DNA from: CAVYXZ01 sp965223835
GTDB lineage: Bacteria; Chloroflexota; Anaerolineae; Aggregatilineales; Phototrophicaceae
DNA: 64,000 nt
Assembly: GCA_965223835.1 (NCBI GenBank)
Contig: CBDCXQ010000001.1
Span: 2,666,001 to 2,730,000 of the forward strand
Reading direction: 5' to 3'
The notes under the pieces were generated by a model that searched no databases, had not been told where the DNA came from, and saw only the letters and a list, made by a program, of their open reading frames with translations. Of this stretch, positions 17,456-27,069 are shown piece by piece (the first letter of the stretch is position 1; the number at the start of each line of letters is the position of its first letter). Both the position numbers and the translations under genes were made by a program.

Positions 17456-18655
17456 TCAGGGCCGTGCCGGGCTACCGTCCGGCCAACGCGTTTGGGTCCA
17501 TTCCTCAATCACATCTTTACACGGATACTTTGCCGCCAGTTCTTCGTCAATGTCGATGCCCAGGCCGGGTTTATCATTGGGATACAAATAGCCATTTCGC
17601 AGTTCCGGCAAGCCAGGGAACATTTCATAGTCCAGCTCCGAAGGCCGATACCATTCTTGAATGCCAAAATTCGGTGCCCACAAATCGAGATGCAGATTCG
17701 CTGCATGACCAACGGGAGATGTATCCCCTGGTCCATGCCAGGCCGTATGCACGCCATACATGTTGGCAAACAGCGCGACATCCCGTGCCGGTGTTAGACC
17801 ACCCATCTGACTCACATGCATCCGCACAAAATCGATTAAGCGATTTTCAATCAGAGGCTGCCATTCACGCGGGTTATTGAACAATTCACCCATCGCAAGC
17901 CGCGTCGAGCACTGCTGCCGGATATTATAGAACCAATCAATATCTTCCGGGGCCAGGGCATCTTCCAGAAAGAAAAGCTTATATTGCTCCACATCCTTAG
18001 CAAATTGCACCGCATCAATCGGTTTCAGCCGCTCATGAATGTCATGCAGCAATTCAACTTCATCGCCAACGACTTTGCGGACATGTTCAATCATCTTCAA
18101 CATGTTACGACAGTATTCACGCGGATCATAGTATGCCCCGTCAGGTGCGCCCTCTGGCTTAACAATTGTATCCGTTTGGCCGCCATAGCCGCCCATCTGC
18201 ACGCGAATATGGCGATGTCCCTGCTCCATGTAGGCCTGAACCTGTTCAGCAACCTCTTCTGGAACTCGACCATTGGCATGTACATACACATGGGCTGCTT
18301 CACGCACTTTCCCGCCCAACAGGTCGTACACGGGCATCCCGGCTTGTTTACCCTTGATGTCCCACAGCGCCTGATCGACACCTGAAATTGCATTATTCAG
18401 CACCGGGCCATTACGCCAGTAGCTATGCACCATCGACATGCGAAAAATTTCCTCAATCCGGGAAACATCGCGCCCCAACAAAAACGGCTTCAAGTGTTTC
18501 TCAATCGCGGTGACAACGGCATGCCAGCGCTGGGTAAACGTCGCACACCCCAGCCCATACAAACCCGACTCCGATGTAATTACTTTCACGATAATGAGAT
18601 GCGATCCGCCCGGCTGCGTGGCAATAACCTGAATATCTTCGATCGTCACTGGCAT
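17456..18655 (-). CDS. Enolase-superfamily sugar-acid dehydratase, ManD/RspA-like
   Basis: 399 residues of the mannonate dehydratase (ManD)/starvation-sensing RspA group. Signatures: S-Y-W-R-N-G-P-V-L-N-N-A-I-S-G, D-I-K-G-K-Q-A-G-M-P-V-Y-D-L-L-G-G-K, and metal ligands in L-L-H-D-I-H-E-R, F-L-E-D-A-L-A-P and M-G-E-L-F-N-N. The reaction would give 2-keto-3-deoxygluconate from mannonate (or gluconate). Start 18655 is fixed by a strong ribosome site (GGAGG at 18662-18666); a GTG/ATG further out would start inside that site. Fits with the sugar kinase next door and UxuA at 36642, which catalyses the same step by a different fold. Confidence 0.88.
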   Translation of the reverse strand: MPVTIEDIQVIATQPGGSHLIIVKVITSESGLYGLGCATFTQRWHAVVTAIEKHLKPFLLGRDVSRIEEIFRMSMVHSYWRNGPVLNNAISGVDQALWDIKGKQAGMPVYDLLGGKVREAAHVYVHANGRVPEEVAEQVQAYMEQGHRHIRVQMGGYGGQTDTIVKPEGAPDGAYYDPREYCRNMLKMIEHVRKVVGDEVELLHDIHERLKPIDAVQFAKDVEQYKLFFLEDALAPEDIDWFYNIRQQCSTRLAMGELFNNPREWQPLIENRLIDFVRMHVSQMGGLTPARDVALFANMYGVHTAWHGPGDTSPVGHAANLHLDLWAPNFGIQEWYRPSELDYEMFPGLPELRNGYLYPNDKPGLGIDIDEELAAKYPCKDVIEEWTQTRWPDGSPARP

Positions 18656-18678
18656 CTTTATCCTCCACAATTAAAGTC

Positions 18679-18756
18679 ATGGGCCAAGCGCGTTGTCGGC
18701 CCATCGTTATATACTTGCCAATATTTTCTTCTGCCGAATTACCCGAACCCGGTAAT
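18679..18756 (-). promoter_or_regulatory. Two short inverted repeats between the dehydratase genes
   Basis: The 112 bases between the two enolase-superfamily genes contain ATGGGCC/GGCCCAT (18679-18685 and 18698-18704, perfect 7 bp) and ATTACC/GGTAAT (18738-18743 and 18751-18756, perfect 6 bp). They lie after the stop of the upstream gene and before the ribosome site of the ManD-like gene, so they could weaken transcription between the two genes or stabilise mRNA ends. Neither is followed by a good T run. Confidence 0.3.
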
Positions 18757-18767
18757 CAGCACTTAAT

Positions 18768-20042
18768 CTAACTCCAAAGTCGGTCGTGTGAGCGTTCCTG
18801 GTCCCAAACATCGGTTGGTTCAAAAAAGTTCGGCATATCAACGTCCAGATGCTGCTTGAAAAGATCTTCATTGATGTCCTCGAAGCCCAGCCCCGGCGTT
18901 TCGGGTACCGCAACAAAACCATCCTGAATCATCGGATTGGGCAATCCGGTGATGAGTTCATTCCATTGGGGATGATCGACCGAATGATTTTCCAGCACCA
19001 GGAAATTCTCGGTTGCAGCGGCACAATGCACATTCGCCAATGCCGAAATCGGCGAACCAGCCATATGCATCGCCATTGCAATCCCATAATCCTGCGCCAT
19101 ATCGCCGATCTTTTTAGTTTCCAGAATACCGCCCGATGATGCCAGATCAGGATGGACAATCGCGATCGCCCGTGATTCAAACAGGGGCACGAAGTCTTCT
19201 TTCAGGTAAATATCTTCACCGGTGCAAATCGGCGTTGTGACGGCCTGTGACAGCCGCACAAATTGGTCGGGAAATTGCCAGGGGATCATATCCTCATACC
19301 ACGCCAATGTAAACTGATCGAGCGCCTGGCCCAGCCGAATGCACGATTCCACGCCAATATGTCCAAAATGATCGACAGCCAGCGGGATTTCATATCCGAT
19401 GACTTCACGCACTGCTCGAACATATTCAACCAGAATTTCGATACCCTTTTCAGTGACCTGAATTCCAGTAAAGGGATGCATAATCATGCGCGATTCCAGC
19501 ATTCCCGGCGGCGCAATTAAAGTATCCGGGATGTCGCGCAGCAGTTGGATACCGACATCCATCTTAAGGAATTTGAATCCCTGCTCCATGCGCTTTTTGA
19601 GACGTTCGCCCATTTGGGTTCCATCAGGTACCGATGGCGTATCGCAATAGCACAACACTTTATCACGGAATTTGCCCCCCGCCAGTTGGTACGCCGGTGC
19701 GCCATACGCTTTTCCCGCCAGGTCCATCAATGCCATCTCCACGCCACAGACCCCCCCTGCCTGGCGTCCATGATAGCCAAATTGCTTGATCTTGCGGAAT
19801 ACCTTATCAACATTGCAGGGGTTTTCGCCGATGAGATGCCGCTTGAGCATCAGCGCGTACATCGGGGTGGCGCCATCGCGCACTTCCCCATAACCGACCA
19901 ACCCCTGATTCGTTTCCAATCGAATAATCGACACACGCATCGGAATTTTAGCCAGGTTGGCGATACGCATATCGGTAATGCGCAAATCGCTGGGCCGCGA
20001 GTGGGTGTTGACGTGATCTTCAGGACGCGGTGTATCAGTCAT
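18768..20042 (-). CDS. Mandelate racemase/muconate lactonizing enzyme family sugar-acid dehydratase
   Basis: 424 residues of the enolase superfamily. Catalytic layout: F-L-K-M-D-V (Lys base), V-D-H-F (metal Asp), W-Y-E-D-M-I (metal Glu), C-T-G-E-D (metal Glu) and M-H-M-A-G-S-P (His). This is the MR-subgroup pattern used by acid-sugar dehydratases such as galactonate, gluconate or tartrate dehydratases; the exact sugar is not resolved. Oriented with the ManD-like gene (112 bases downstream) and preceded by the large FAD/Fe-S dehydrogenase, so a sugar-acid oxidation and dehydration route is plausible. Confidence 0.85.
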   Translation of the reverse strand: MTDTPRPEDHVNTHSRPSDLRITDMRIANLAKIPMRVSIIRLETNQGLVGYGEVRDGATPMYALMLKRHLIGENPCNVDKVFRKIKQFGYHGRQAGGVCGVEMALMDLAGKAYGAPAYQLAGGKFRDKVLCYCDTPSVPDGTQMGERLKKRMEQGFKFLKMDVGIQLLRDIPDTLIAPPGMLESRMIMHPFTGIQVTEKGIEILVEYVRAVREVIGYEIPLAVDHFGHIGVESCIRLGQALDQFTLAWYEDMIPWQFPDQFVRLSQAVTTPICTGEDIYLKEDFVPLFESRAIAIVHPDLASSGGILETKKIGDMAQDYGIAMAMHMAGSPISALANVHCAAATENFLVLENHSVDHPQWNELITGLPNPMIQDGFVAVPETPGLGFEDINEDLFKQHLDVDMPNFFEPTDVWDQERSHDRLWS

Positions 20043-20069
20043 GTTGCTTCTTACTCCTTCAGTGAGACG

Positions 20070-22988
20070 TTATTGAATAGCATCACGCAGAACCTGAGCC
20101 GGATGCAGGGCTGGTTTATCCGCTCCGTGCTTAATCTGCTGCCGACAGCTTACCCCGGCTGCAACGATCAATGTTTCAGCAGTTGCTTCACGCACCGCTG
20201 GCAGCAGTCGACGTTCCGCCATTTGGAGCGAAATTTCATAATGTTCGGCCTCGTAACCAAATGACCCGGCCATCCCACAACAGCCCGAATCAACCTCGGT
20301 CACGCGATAGTTAGGTGGCAGCGACAGAATCCGGTGGCTCGGCGTGGTACCCACCAGTGCCTTCTGGTGACAGTGACCATGTAGTAGAATTTCACGCGGC
20401 ACGTCGGTAAATTCGGCCTCGATTTGGCCCGTATCGGCCAGATCTGCAATGAACTCCTCGAACATAAATGCGTGATCGGCAACTGTTTGAACATAGGGAT
20501 TATCCGGCAATAGATAGGGATATTCATCGCGCAGGGTCAGCAAACAACTCGGCTCCAGACCCACTATCGGGATGCCTGCCAGCGCATAGGGCGCTAATTT
20601 ATTGATAACATCCGCTGCTGCCGCTTGCGCTTCATCCACCAGCCCCTTGGACACCATTGGACGACCACAACAGCCATGTCCCGGCAGCACCACTTCGTAT
20701 CCTAACTTTTCAAATACTTCGGTCGCCGCAATAGCAATTTCAGGGTAGTTATAAGTGCTGAACGTATCGTTAAACAATACGATCTGTTTACCTGTTGCTG
20801 CCGGTTTTACGCGCTTTGCGAACCACTCGGTGAACGGCTCCCAGGCGAAAGCCGGTAACGTCCGCTGGCTGCTGATCCCCAGATAACGCTCCATCAACTG
20901 CCGAGCCAGTGGATTCTTCACTCCAAAGTTTGCCAACGGGGCCATCACGCCGCTACTCAACCGACTCAGCTTGGCAATGTTCCCAAAAAGACGCGCCCGC
21001 AAGGGTGTACCATTCGCCTCATAATATTGCGCCAAAAATTCGACCTTGATCTTCCCCATATCAACTGACGAGGGGCATTCAGCTTTACACGCTTTACATG
21101 AGATACACAGATCCATCACATCGTACATACGCTTACTGGTTAAATCTTCAGTCGGCAGCAAGCCAGACATCGCCGCCCGCAGCGCGTTGGCCCGGCCCCG
21201 TGTGCTGTGTTCTTCCTCACGGGTTGCCATAAAGCTGGGACACATGGTCCCGGTGGTTTTCTTGCGACACACGCCGGCTCCATTACACATCTCGATGGCG
21301 CGATCGAAACCATGTTCATAGCTGAAGTCCAGCTTCGGGTGAATCGGAATCACATCGTACAGTTCACCATAGCGCAAATGCTCACCCATCGCAGGCGCAT
21401 TCACCACAGTACCGGGATTCAATATATTATCGGGGTCAAAGGTCTTTTTCACATCTTGATAAAGCTTATACAGATCAGGGCCGAAAAAGCGTTCATTCAT
21501 CCAACTGCGGGCGCGACCATCCCCATGCTCACTCGATAGCGACCCACCATACCCATGCAGTAGGTCCACCGTGAACTCAACAATATCAGACAATTTTGCG
21601 ACTTCCGCCGCTTTTTTGGTGTTAATCAAGGGTCGAATATGCACGCAACCGGCACTGGCGTGGGCATAGTAGGCCACCTCGGTGCCAATGCTGTTGCAGT
21701 ATTGCTCAACCTTCAGCACATATTCCGCCAGATGTTCAACCGGAACAGCGGCGTCTTCAATAAACGGAATCGGCTTGTGATCGCCCTTGATACTCATCAT
21801 CAAGCCCAACCCAACTTTGCGCACCGTCCACACGTCGGTTTGATGTGCGTCTTCGAGCACCGGCACAATCGTTGTCGCGCCGGCATCTTGTTGAGCCATA
21901 TGTGTTTTCAGCCGATCAATTTTCGCCTGGAGTTCGGCCTCACTCTCACCATAGAATTCGGTAATGAGAATGCAGTTGGGCGTACCGTCGACGAAGGTCT
22001 TCAGCAAGCGAGCATACTGGGGCACTTCACGGCACAGCGTCAGCCCCAGGTTATCGAGTAATTCCACTGCCGATGGCTCGACTTCCAACATGGTTGGCAC
22101 CGCTGAAAGCGCCGTATGCAGATTATCAAAGTGTACGATTGCCAGCGCCGTTTTTTGTGGCAGTGGGACTAGGTTCAGCTTGACCGCTGTGATGACACCC
22201 AATGTGCCTTCCGCACCACAGACCAGCTTCGCCAGGTTAAATCGCCCATCCTGCGCATAATTGAACGACACACCATCGTCAATGAAGCGGTCAAGATTAT
22301 AGCCACCACAGCGTCGCCAATGCCGCGGTGTCCCTGCGCGAATTACATCGGCATGGTCGCCCGCCAATTGCGCTACCTGCCGATAGATTTTCCCTTCCAG
22401 TCCGGCCCGGTCTTGATGTTGGCGCAGTTCATCCGGCGTGAGCGGCGCAAATGTCGTTTGGTTGCCATCAGCCAGAATCACATCCGCTTCCAGCACATGG
22501 TCCGCCGTCATCCCATACATAATGGAATGGCTGCCTGTCGAGTTATTCGAAACGATGCCTCCCATTGCGGCCCGATTACTGCTGGCCGGGTCCGGGCCAA
22601 ATTGCAGACCCAGTGGTCGTAGATGAATGTTCAACTCATCCAACACCCGCCCTGGCTGCACTCGCACCCACTGCTCTTCGATGTTAACCTCCAATATTTC
22701 ATCGAGGAATCGGGAAGAATCTATGACGAGAGCTTCATTAATCGCCTGTCCAGCCAAACTGCTGCCGCCCGCACGGGGCACAATCGGCATCTTGTGCCTG
22801 GCTGCCAGCTCTACCGCTGCCTGGACATCATCGACAACTTTGGGGATCAATACACCATGCGGCATCACCTGATAAATACTGGCATCGGTGCTATACAGCA
22901 TCCGGCTATAATCATCAATCCGAACTTCACCGGCAACTTGATCGGCCAGTTCGTGCATAAAGCCCTGTACAACTTCATTTGCTACCAT
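20070..22988 (-). CDS. FAD-linked oxidase fused to Fe-S (CCG) subunit, D-lactate/glycolate dehydrogenase-like
   Basis: 972 residues joining GlcD-like and GlcF-like parts. Residues about 1-530: FAD_binding_4 (P-R-A-G-G-S-S-L-A-G-Q) and FAD-oxidase C-terminal domain ending near S-S-E-H-G-D-G. Residues about 570-680: two 4Fe-4S sites (C-N-G-A-G-V-C and C-I-S-C-K-A-C-K-A-E-C-P). C-terminal third: two CCG domains (G-H-G-C-C-G-R-P and S-G-C-C-G-M-A-G). Such enzymes oxidise 2-hydroxy acids and pass electrons on to quinone or another acceptor. ATG at 22988 is preferred over GTG at 23000 because GGAG sits 6 bases before it. It follows the MFS gene and precedes the dehydratases on the same strand. Confidence 0.9.
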   Translation of the reverse strand: MVANEVVQGFMHELADQVAGEVRIDDYSRMLYSTDASIYQVMPHGVLIPKVVDDVQAAVELAARHKMPIVPRAGGSSLAGQAINEALVIDSSRFLDEILEVNIEEQWVRVQPGRVLDELNIHLRPLGLQFGPDPASSNRAAMGGIVSNNSTGSHSIMYGMTADHVLEADVILADGNQTTFAPLTPDELRQHQDRAGLEGKIYRQVAQLAGDHADVIRAGTPRHWRRCGGYNLDRFIDDGVSFNYAQDGRFNLAKLVCGAEGTLGVITAVKLNLVPLPQKTALAIVHFDNLHTALSAVPTMLEVEPSAVELLDNLGLTLCREVPQYARLLKTFVDGTPNCILITEFYGESEAELQAKIDRLKTHMAQQDAGATTIVPVLEDAHQTDVWTVRKVGLGLMMSIKGDHKPIPFIEDAAVPVEHLAEYVLKVEQYCNSIGTEVAYYAHASAGCVHIRPLINTKKAAEVAKLSDIVEFTVDLLHGYGGSLSSEHGDGRARSWMNERFFGPDLYKLYQDVKKTFDPDNILNPGTVVNAPAMGEHLRYGELYDVIPIHPKLDFSYEHGFDRAIEMCNGAGVCRKKTTGTMCPSFMATREEEHSTRGRANALRAAMSGLLPTEDLTSKRMYDVMDLCISCKACKAECPSSVDMGKIKVEFLAQYYEANGTPLRARLFGNIAKLSRLSSGVMAPLANFGVKNPLARQLMERYLGISSQRTLPAFAWEPFTEWFAKRVKPAATGKQIVLFNDTFSTYNYPEIAIAATEVFEKLGYEVVLPGHGCCGRPMVSKGLVDEAQAAAADVINKLAPYALAGIPIVGLEPSCLLTLRDEYPYLLPDNPYVQTVADHAFMFEEFIADLADTGQIEAEFTDVPREILLHGHCHQKALVGTTPSHRILSLPPNYRVTEVDSGCCGMAGSFGYEAEHYEISLQMAERRLLPAVREATAETLIVAAGVSCRQQIKHGADKPALHPAQVLRDAIQ

Positions 22989-23039
22989 AAATTTCTCCAC
23001 AATGTCATTCTGCGGCTGAATGTTACCTTATTCTGGCGT

Positions 23040-24236
23040 TTATTTCTTCAAAGTTTCCGGGACCCAAAAAGTGAAAATCATCGCTGCAACGATGCCCGCA
23101 CCAGATATTACACCGGCGGCTGTTTGTAACACGACCAATCCGGCAATCCACCCAATGACCAGCGGCGCGCCGGTTGCGCCTGCATCGCCAATCAAGCGCC
23201 ACACGCCCAGAAATTCGCCGCGCGAATCTGACGGCGCGAGATCAGAACCCAGCGTCATCATGGTCCCTGCACTAATCCCATTGCCCAACCCGACGATCGC
23301 CGAAGCGATCAGCAATCCGTTAAAATCTTGCATGAACGGTATGAGCGCCAAACCAGTTGCTTGAATAATAAAGCTCGGCACAATCGCCCGTTTGCGACCC
23401 AGATTATCCATAATCCAGCCTGCGGGATAAAATAGCAGCATGTCCAAGCCCCATGACACGCTGAGGATAATACCGATTGCATCCGGATTGAGGCCCAAAA
23501 TCTGGTCAGCGAATAAGGGAATAATCGCCATGCGTCCGGCGCGGGTCATCTGAGCAAACAGTTGACCCATGCCTGCAGTAACAAACGTGTGTGAGTTATC
23601 CCGAAACGTCGTTACCAGCGACTCGTGATGGGTATTGCGTTCTCGCTGCTTAGCATCATCCGACTGCAACAGCAAAGTAATGACCAGAATTGCGATAACC
23701 GCGAATACGCCAACGACCAACAACGGCACCCGCAACCCAAACGCAGCGATCAAAAAACCACCTATCGCCGGGCCAACCGTTTGTCCTACCCGGCCAATCC
23801 CGCCAAACAATGAGATCGCCCGTCCCCGATTAGCGAGTTGCACCTGCTCGGCGAGATACATGTGACGCGAGACGTTATATAGACCGGCACCAACCCCAAA
23901 AATAACAAGGGTCAGCACGACAATCGGAATCGCCGATACCAGGAATAATGTCACCATCGAGCCGATAATAATGAGCAAGCCAAGCTGCATCACCCGTTTG
24001 TCACCCAACCGGCCCAGGAGCATGCCCGCCAGCACATCCCCTAAAATCGTCCCCAGCGCATCCGCGGCGAGAATGATGCCAATCACTACGTATGATTCAG
24101 TAATCGCGGTGGCATACAACGGTAGAATGAGCTTCAGTAAGCCGCGCGAAATTGCGGATAGCAGCGACGGAAAATAAAAAGGTAGGGTCAATGGATGGTT
24201 GAGCATACGTTGAATCGGTCTGGTAACTGCGGTCAT
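23040..24236 (-). CDS. MFS transporter
   Basis: 398 residues, about 12 predicted membrane segments. The motif between helices 2 and 3, G-M-L-L-G-R-L-G-D-K-R, is the classic MFS loop signature. Substrate unknown; sugars, organic acids or drugs are all possible. It is oriented with the 2-hydroxyacid dehydrogenase gene downstream (about 50 bases apart), which hints at uptake of an organic acid or sugar acid. Confidence 0.85.
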   Translation of the reverse strand: MTAVTRPIQRMLNHPLTLPFYFPSLLSAISRGLLKLILPLYATAITESYVVIGIILAADALGTILGDVLAGMLLGRLGDKRVMQLGLLIIIGSMVTLFLVSAIPIVVLTLVIFGVGAGLYNVSRHMYLAEQVQLANRGRAISLFGGIGRVGQTVGPAIGGFLIAAFGLRVPLLVVGVFAVIAILVITLLLQSDDAKQRERNTHHESLVTTFRDNSHTFVTAGMGQLFAQMTRAGRMAIIPLFADQILGLNPDAIGIILSVSWGLDMLLFYPAGWIMDNLGRKRAIVPSFIIQATGLALIPFMQDFNGLLIASAIVGLGNGISAGTMMTLGSDLAPSDSRGEFLGVWRLIGDAGATGAPLVIGWIAGLVVLQTAAGVISGAGIVAAMIFTFWVPETLKK

Positions 24237-24324
24237 TAAACCTGGCTTTCCACTCTAGGGGAGCAAGTGTACCGTATGTTCATCAGGCACTTTAAGGCCA
24301 TTAAAAACGAACCTATATCCATCT

Positions 24325-24354
24325 CAACTGGACGCAGGACCGCCGGTCCAGTTG
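24325..24354. promoter_or_regulatory. Perfect 9-bp inverted repeat upstream of the diol dehydratase
   Basis: CAACTGGAC (24325-24333) and GTCCAGTTG (24346-24354) are perfectly complementary with a 12-base spacer. The repeat sits in the 195-base divergent gap between the MFS gene and the diol dehydratase gene, about 80 bases before the latter. No T run follows, so an operator or mRNA hairpin is more likely than a terminator. Confidence 0.4.
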
Positions 24355-24431
24355 TACATCCGATTGAACCGGGTAAAATAGTCCAAACTAGCTACTATAA
24401 GCATTCATTAGCGACACAATAAGAGCATTTT

Positions 24432-26669
24432 ATGACCCGATCACGTCGTTTTGCCATTCTCGCTGAGCGTAACATCAATAAGGAAACCTATGTCGAACCC
24501 TGGGCCAAGGCGGGCCTCATGGTTACAGACAGTCCATACGATCCCCAGCCAAGCTTAAAAATCGTTGATGGTCAGATCGTAGAGATGGATGGCAAAGCTG
24601 CCGCCGATTTCGATGCGCTTGACCTGTTCATCGCAGCCCATAGCATTGATCTGACGGTTGCCGAGAAAGCGATGGCAACGCCTTCAGAAAAAATCGCCCA
24701 CATGCTGGCCGACATCAATATCAGCCAGGAAACCGTTCGTCACCTCGTCAGCGGTTGCACCCCGGCCAAACTCACCGACATTATTCGACACATGAACGTC
24801 CTGGAAATGATGATGGGTCTGGCAAAGATGCGGATGCGGCGCACGCCCGCTAATCAAGCGCATGTCACCAACTGGCGAGAACATCCCGCATTGCTAGCAG
24901 CAGATGCAGCTGAGGCTGCCCTGCGGGGCTTTGCGGAAGTCGAAACAACGGTGCGCGTTGCCCGCAATGCACCCTTAAATGCCCTGGCGATTCTGGTGGG
25001 CACGCAAACCGGGCGCGGCGGCGTTCTCACCCAATGCGCCGTTGAAGAGGCACTAGGTCTGCGCCTGGCAATGAAGGGCCTCACCTCCTACGCCGAAACG
25101 CTCTCCGTTTACGGCACCGAACAGGTATTTGTAGATGGCGACGATACGCCCTGGTCAAAAGCATTCTTGGCATCGGCCTATGCCTCACGCGGCATCAAAG
25201 TTCGCTTTACTTCCGGGACGGGATCTGAGGCACTCATGGGTCGGGCCGAGGGTGCATCCATGCTCTATTTGGAAGCCCGCTGCTTGATGGTCACACGGGG
25301 CGCGGGCAGCCAGGGTGTGCAAAATGGTTCAATCTCCTGTATTGCCTTGCCCGAAGCCTTGCCGGGCGGGGTGCGGGCGGTTTTAGCGGAAAATCTCCTG
25401 GCCTCAATGCTCGGCTTAGAGGTAGCATCTGGCAACGACGCGCTGGCATCGCATTCCGCCATACGCAAATCTGCCAAATTGATGCTGCAATTTATCCCCG
25501 GCACTGATTTTATTTTCTCTGGTTACAGTGCGGTTCCCAAGCGTGACAATTTGTTTGGCGGCGGCAACTTCGACGCCGAAGATTTTGACGATTACAACGT
25601 TTTGCAGCGGGATATGCAGATTGACGGCGGCCTGCGCCCCATCAGCGAAGAAGAAGCGCTCATCATTCGACGCCAAGCCGCCGAAGCCATTCAAGCGATT
25701 TACAGCGAACTCGGTTTTCCGCCGATTACAGATGGAGAAATCGAAGCCGCGGTCTGCGCTCACAGCAGCGACGACATGCCAGAGCGCGATCTCGTCAGCG
25801 ATTTAGCCGCCGCTGACCAATTTCTGGAAAGTGATACGTCGATTCTGCGAATTGTAGCGGCCCTTAAACAGCACGGACACACAGAAACAGCACACAACAT
25901 CCTCGAGATGAGTCGTCAGCGACTCGCCGGAGACTATCTGCAACCATCAGCGATTTTTGATCGCGATTTCCGCGTTCAAAGTGCCATTAATGACCCCAAT
26001 GATTACGGTGGTCCGGGTACGGGCTATCGGCTGGAGGGCGAACGCTGGGCAGAAATTCAACGTATCCCACAGGCCAAATCACCCCAGGAGTTTATTGATG
26101 ACCAGATCGGCGAACCACTGCAAAAACTGGTCGAAATTGGCCCGGCAGCACCCGGCACCCAATCCGAAATTACCGTCGCGGTCGGTCCAGCCTTTGGCAC
26201 GGCATTGACTAGCACCATTGGCAATCTTAAGCACGAAGATGTCCTGGCGGCAATCTTGACTGGCATTGCACGCGAAGGATTAATCGCCCGGTTGATTAAG
26301 GTCTATCATAGCTCAGATTGCGCCGCAATCGGGCATGTCGCTGCTCGATTGAGCGGCAGTGGCATCGGCATCGGGTTGCAATCTCGAGGAACAGCCGTCA
26401 TTCAAAAACGGGGTCTCGCACCATTGAACAATCTGGAACTCTTCCCACAGTCTCCCAGCCTTACCCTTGAAACCTATGAGTCAATTGGACGTAATGCGGC
26501 CCGCTACGCACAGGGAGAATCAACGCGACCCGTTGCGGTCAAGATCGACAATGGTGCCCGCTTGCGCCTGATTGTCAAAACAACATTACTTCACCGCCGG
26601 GAAACCGAGGAAGTTGACCCCAACCGTCCACCTGAAGAATTATTATTTGATTGGGAACCCAACCTATGA
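24432..26669 (+). CDS. B12-dependent diol/glycerol dehydratase, fused large and medium subunits
   Basis: 745 residues. Residues about 1-555 match the large subunit of coenzyme-B12-dependent glycerol/propanediol dehydratase (N-terminal R-F-A-I-L-A-E-R, H-M-N-V-L-E-M-M-M, and the F-T-S-G-T-G-S-E barrel region). Residues about 605-745 match the medium subunit (V-A-V-G-P-A-F-G, then L-S-G-S-G-I-G-I-G-L-Q-S-R-G-T). In enteric bacteria these are separate genes (pduC/pduD), so here they are fused. The enzyme turns 1,2-diols or glycerol into aldehydes by a radical mechanism. The small subunit follows with an ATGA overlap. No reactivase genes or microcompartment shell genes are in the window. Confidence 0.92.
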   Translation: MTRSRRFAILAERNINKETYVEPWAKAGLMVTDSPYDPQPSLKIVDGQIVEMDGKAAADFDALDLFIAAHSIDLTVAEKAMATPSEKIAHMLADINISQETVRHLVSGCTPAKLTDIIRHMNVLEMMMGLAKMRMRRTPANQAHVTNWREHPALLAADAAEAALRGFAEVETTVRVARNAPLNALAILVGTQTGRGGVLTQCAVEEALGLRLAMKGLTSYAETLSVYGTEQVFVDGDDTPWSKAFLASAYASRGIKVRFTSGTGSEALMGRAEGASMLYLEARCLMVTRGAGSQGVQNGSISCIALPEALPGGVRAVLAENLLASMLGLEVASGNDALASHSAIRKSAKLMLQFIPGTDFIFSGYSAVPKRDNLFGGGNFDAEDFDDYNVLQRDMQIDGGLRPISEEEALIIRRQAAEAIQAIYSELGFPPITDGEIEAAVCAHSSDDMPERDLVSDLAAADQFLESDTSILRIVAALKQHGHTETAHNILEMSRQRLAGDYLQPSAIFDRDFRVQSAINDPNDYGGPGTGYRLEGERWAEIQRIPQAKSPQEFIDDQIGEPLQKLVEIGPAAPGTQSEITVAVGPAFGTALTSTIGNLKHEDVLAAILTGIAREGLIARLIKVYHSSDCAAIGHVAARLSGSGIGIGLQSRGTAVIQKRGLAPLNNLELFPQSPSLTLETYESIGRNAARYAQGESTRPVAVKIDNGARLRLIVKTTLLHRRETEEVDPNRPPEELLFDWEPNL

Positions 26670-27061
26670 ACGAATATCCGTTAATGGATCAACCCGACCA
26701 GTTACAAGCAGCCAGTGGCACAGCAGCAACCAAAATTACGCTTGACAATCTAGAAGACTTGAACGCTGACGATTTACAAATTAGTGCCGAAACCTTACAG
26801 GCCCAGGCCCAGGTTGCTGCCGACGCCGGCTATACGCAATTGGCCGGCAATCTGTCGCGGGCCGCTGAGCTAACCGCCGTACCCAATGAGGAACTGCTCA
26901 AAATGTATGACTTGCTGCGTCCGGGACGAGCCAGCTTTGACACGCTCATCGCACTGGCTGAACGGCTAGAAACAGTCTACGACGCACCGATTAATGGACA
27001 ATTTATCCGCGAAGCCGCTAATGTCTATCGTCAGCGGGGTTTACTGCGACGCGAAACATAG
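26666..27061 (+). CDS. Diol/glycerol dehydratase small subunit
   Basis: 131 residues, helical, matching the small (gamma) subunit: L-S-R-A-A-E-L-T-A-V-P-N-E-E-L-L and Y-D-L-L-R-P-G-R-A, which lines the top of the B12-binding assembly. The ATG at 26666 overlaps the stop of the fused large/medium gene (ATGA), so synthesis is coupled. The downstream SDR starts 8 bases later. Confidence 0.9.
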   Translation: MNEYPLMDQPDQLQAASGTAATKITLDNLEDLNADDLQISAETLQAQAQVAADAGYTQLAGNLSRAAELTAVPNEELLKMYDLLRPGRASFDTLIALAERLETVYDAPINGQFIREAANVYRQRGLLRRET

Positions 27062-27069
27062 GGGGAGAT

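Noticed and set aside
17456..20042. Either enolase-superfamily gene being menC
   Set aside because: Motifs match ManD/RspA and MR-type sugar-acid dehydratases, and context is sugar catabolism.
24237..24431. Possible cobalamin riboswitch upstream of the B12 diol dehydratase
   Set aside because: Region is under 200 bases and lacks a B12-box or the conserved multi-helix core; only a simple inverted repeat is seen.
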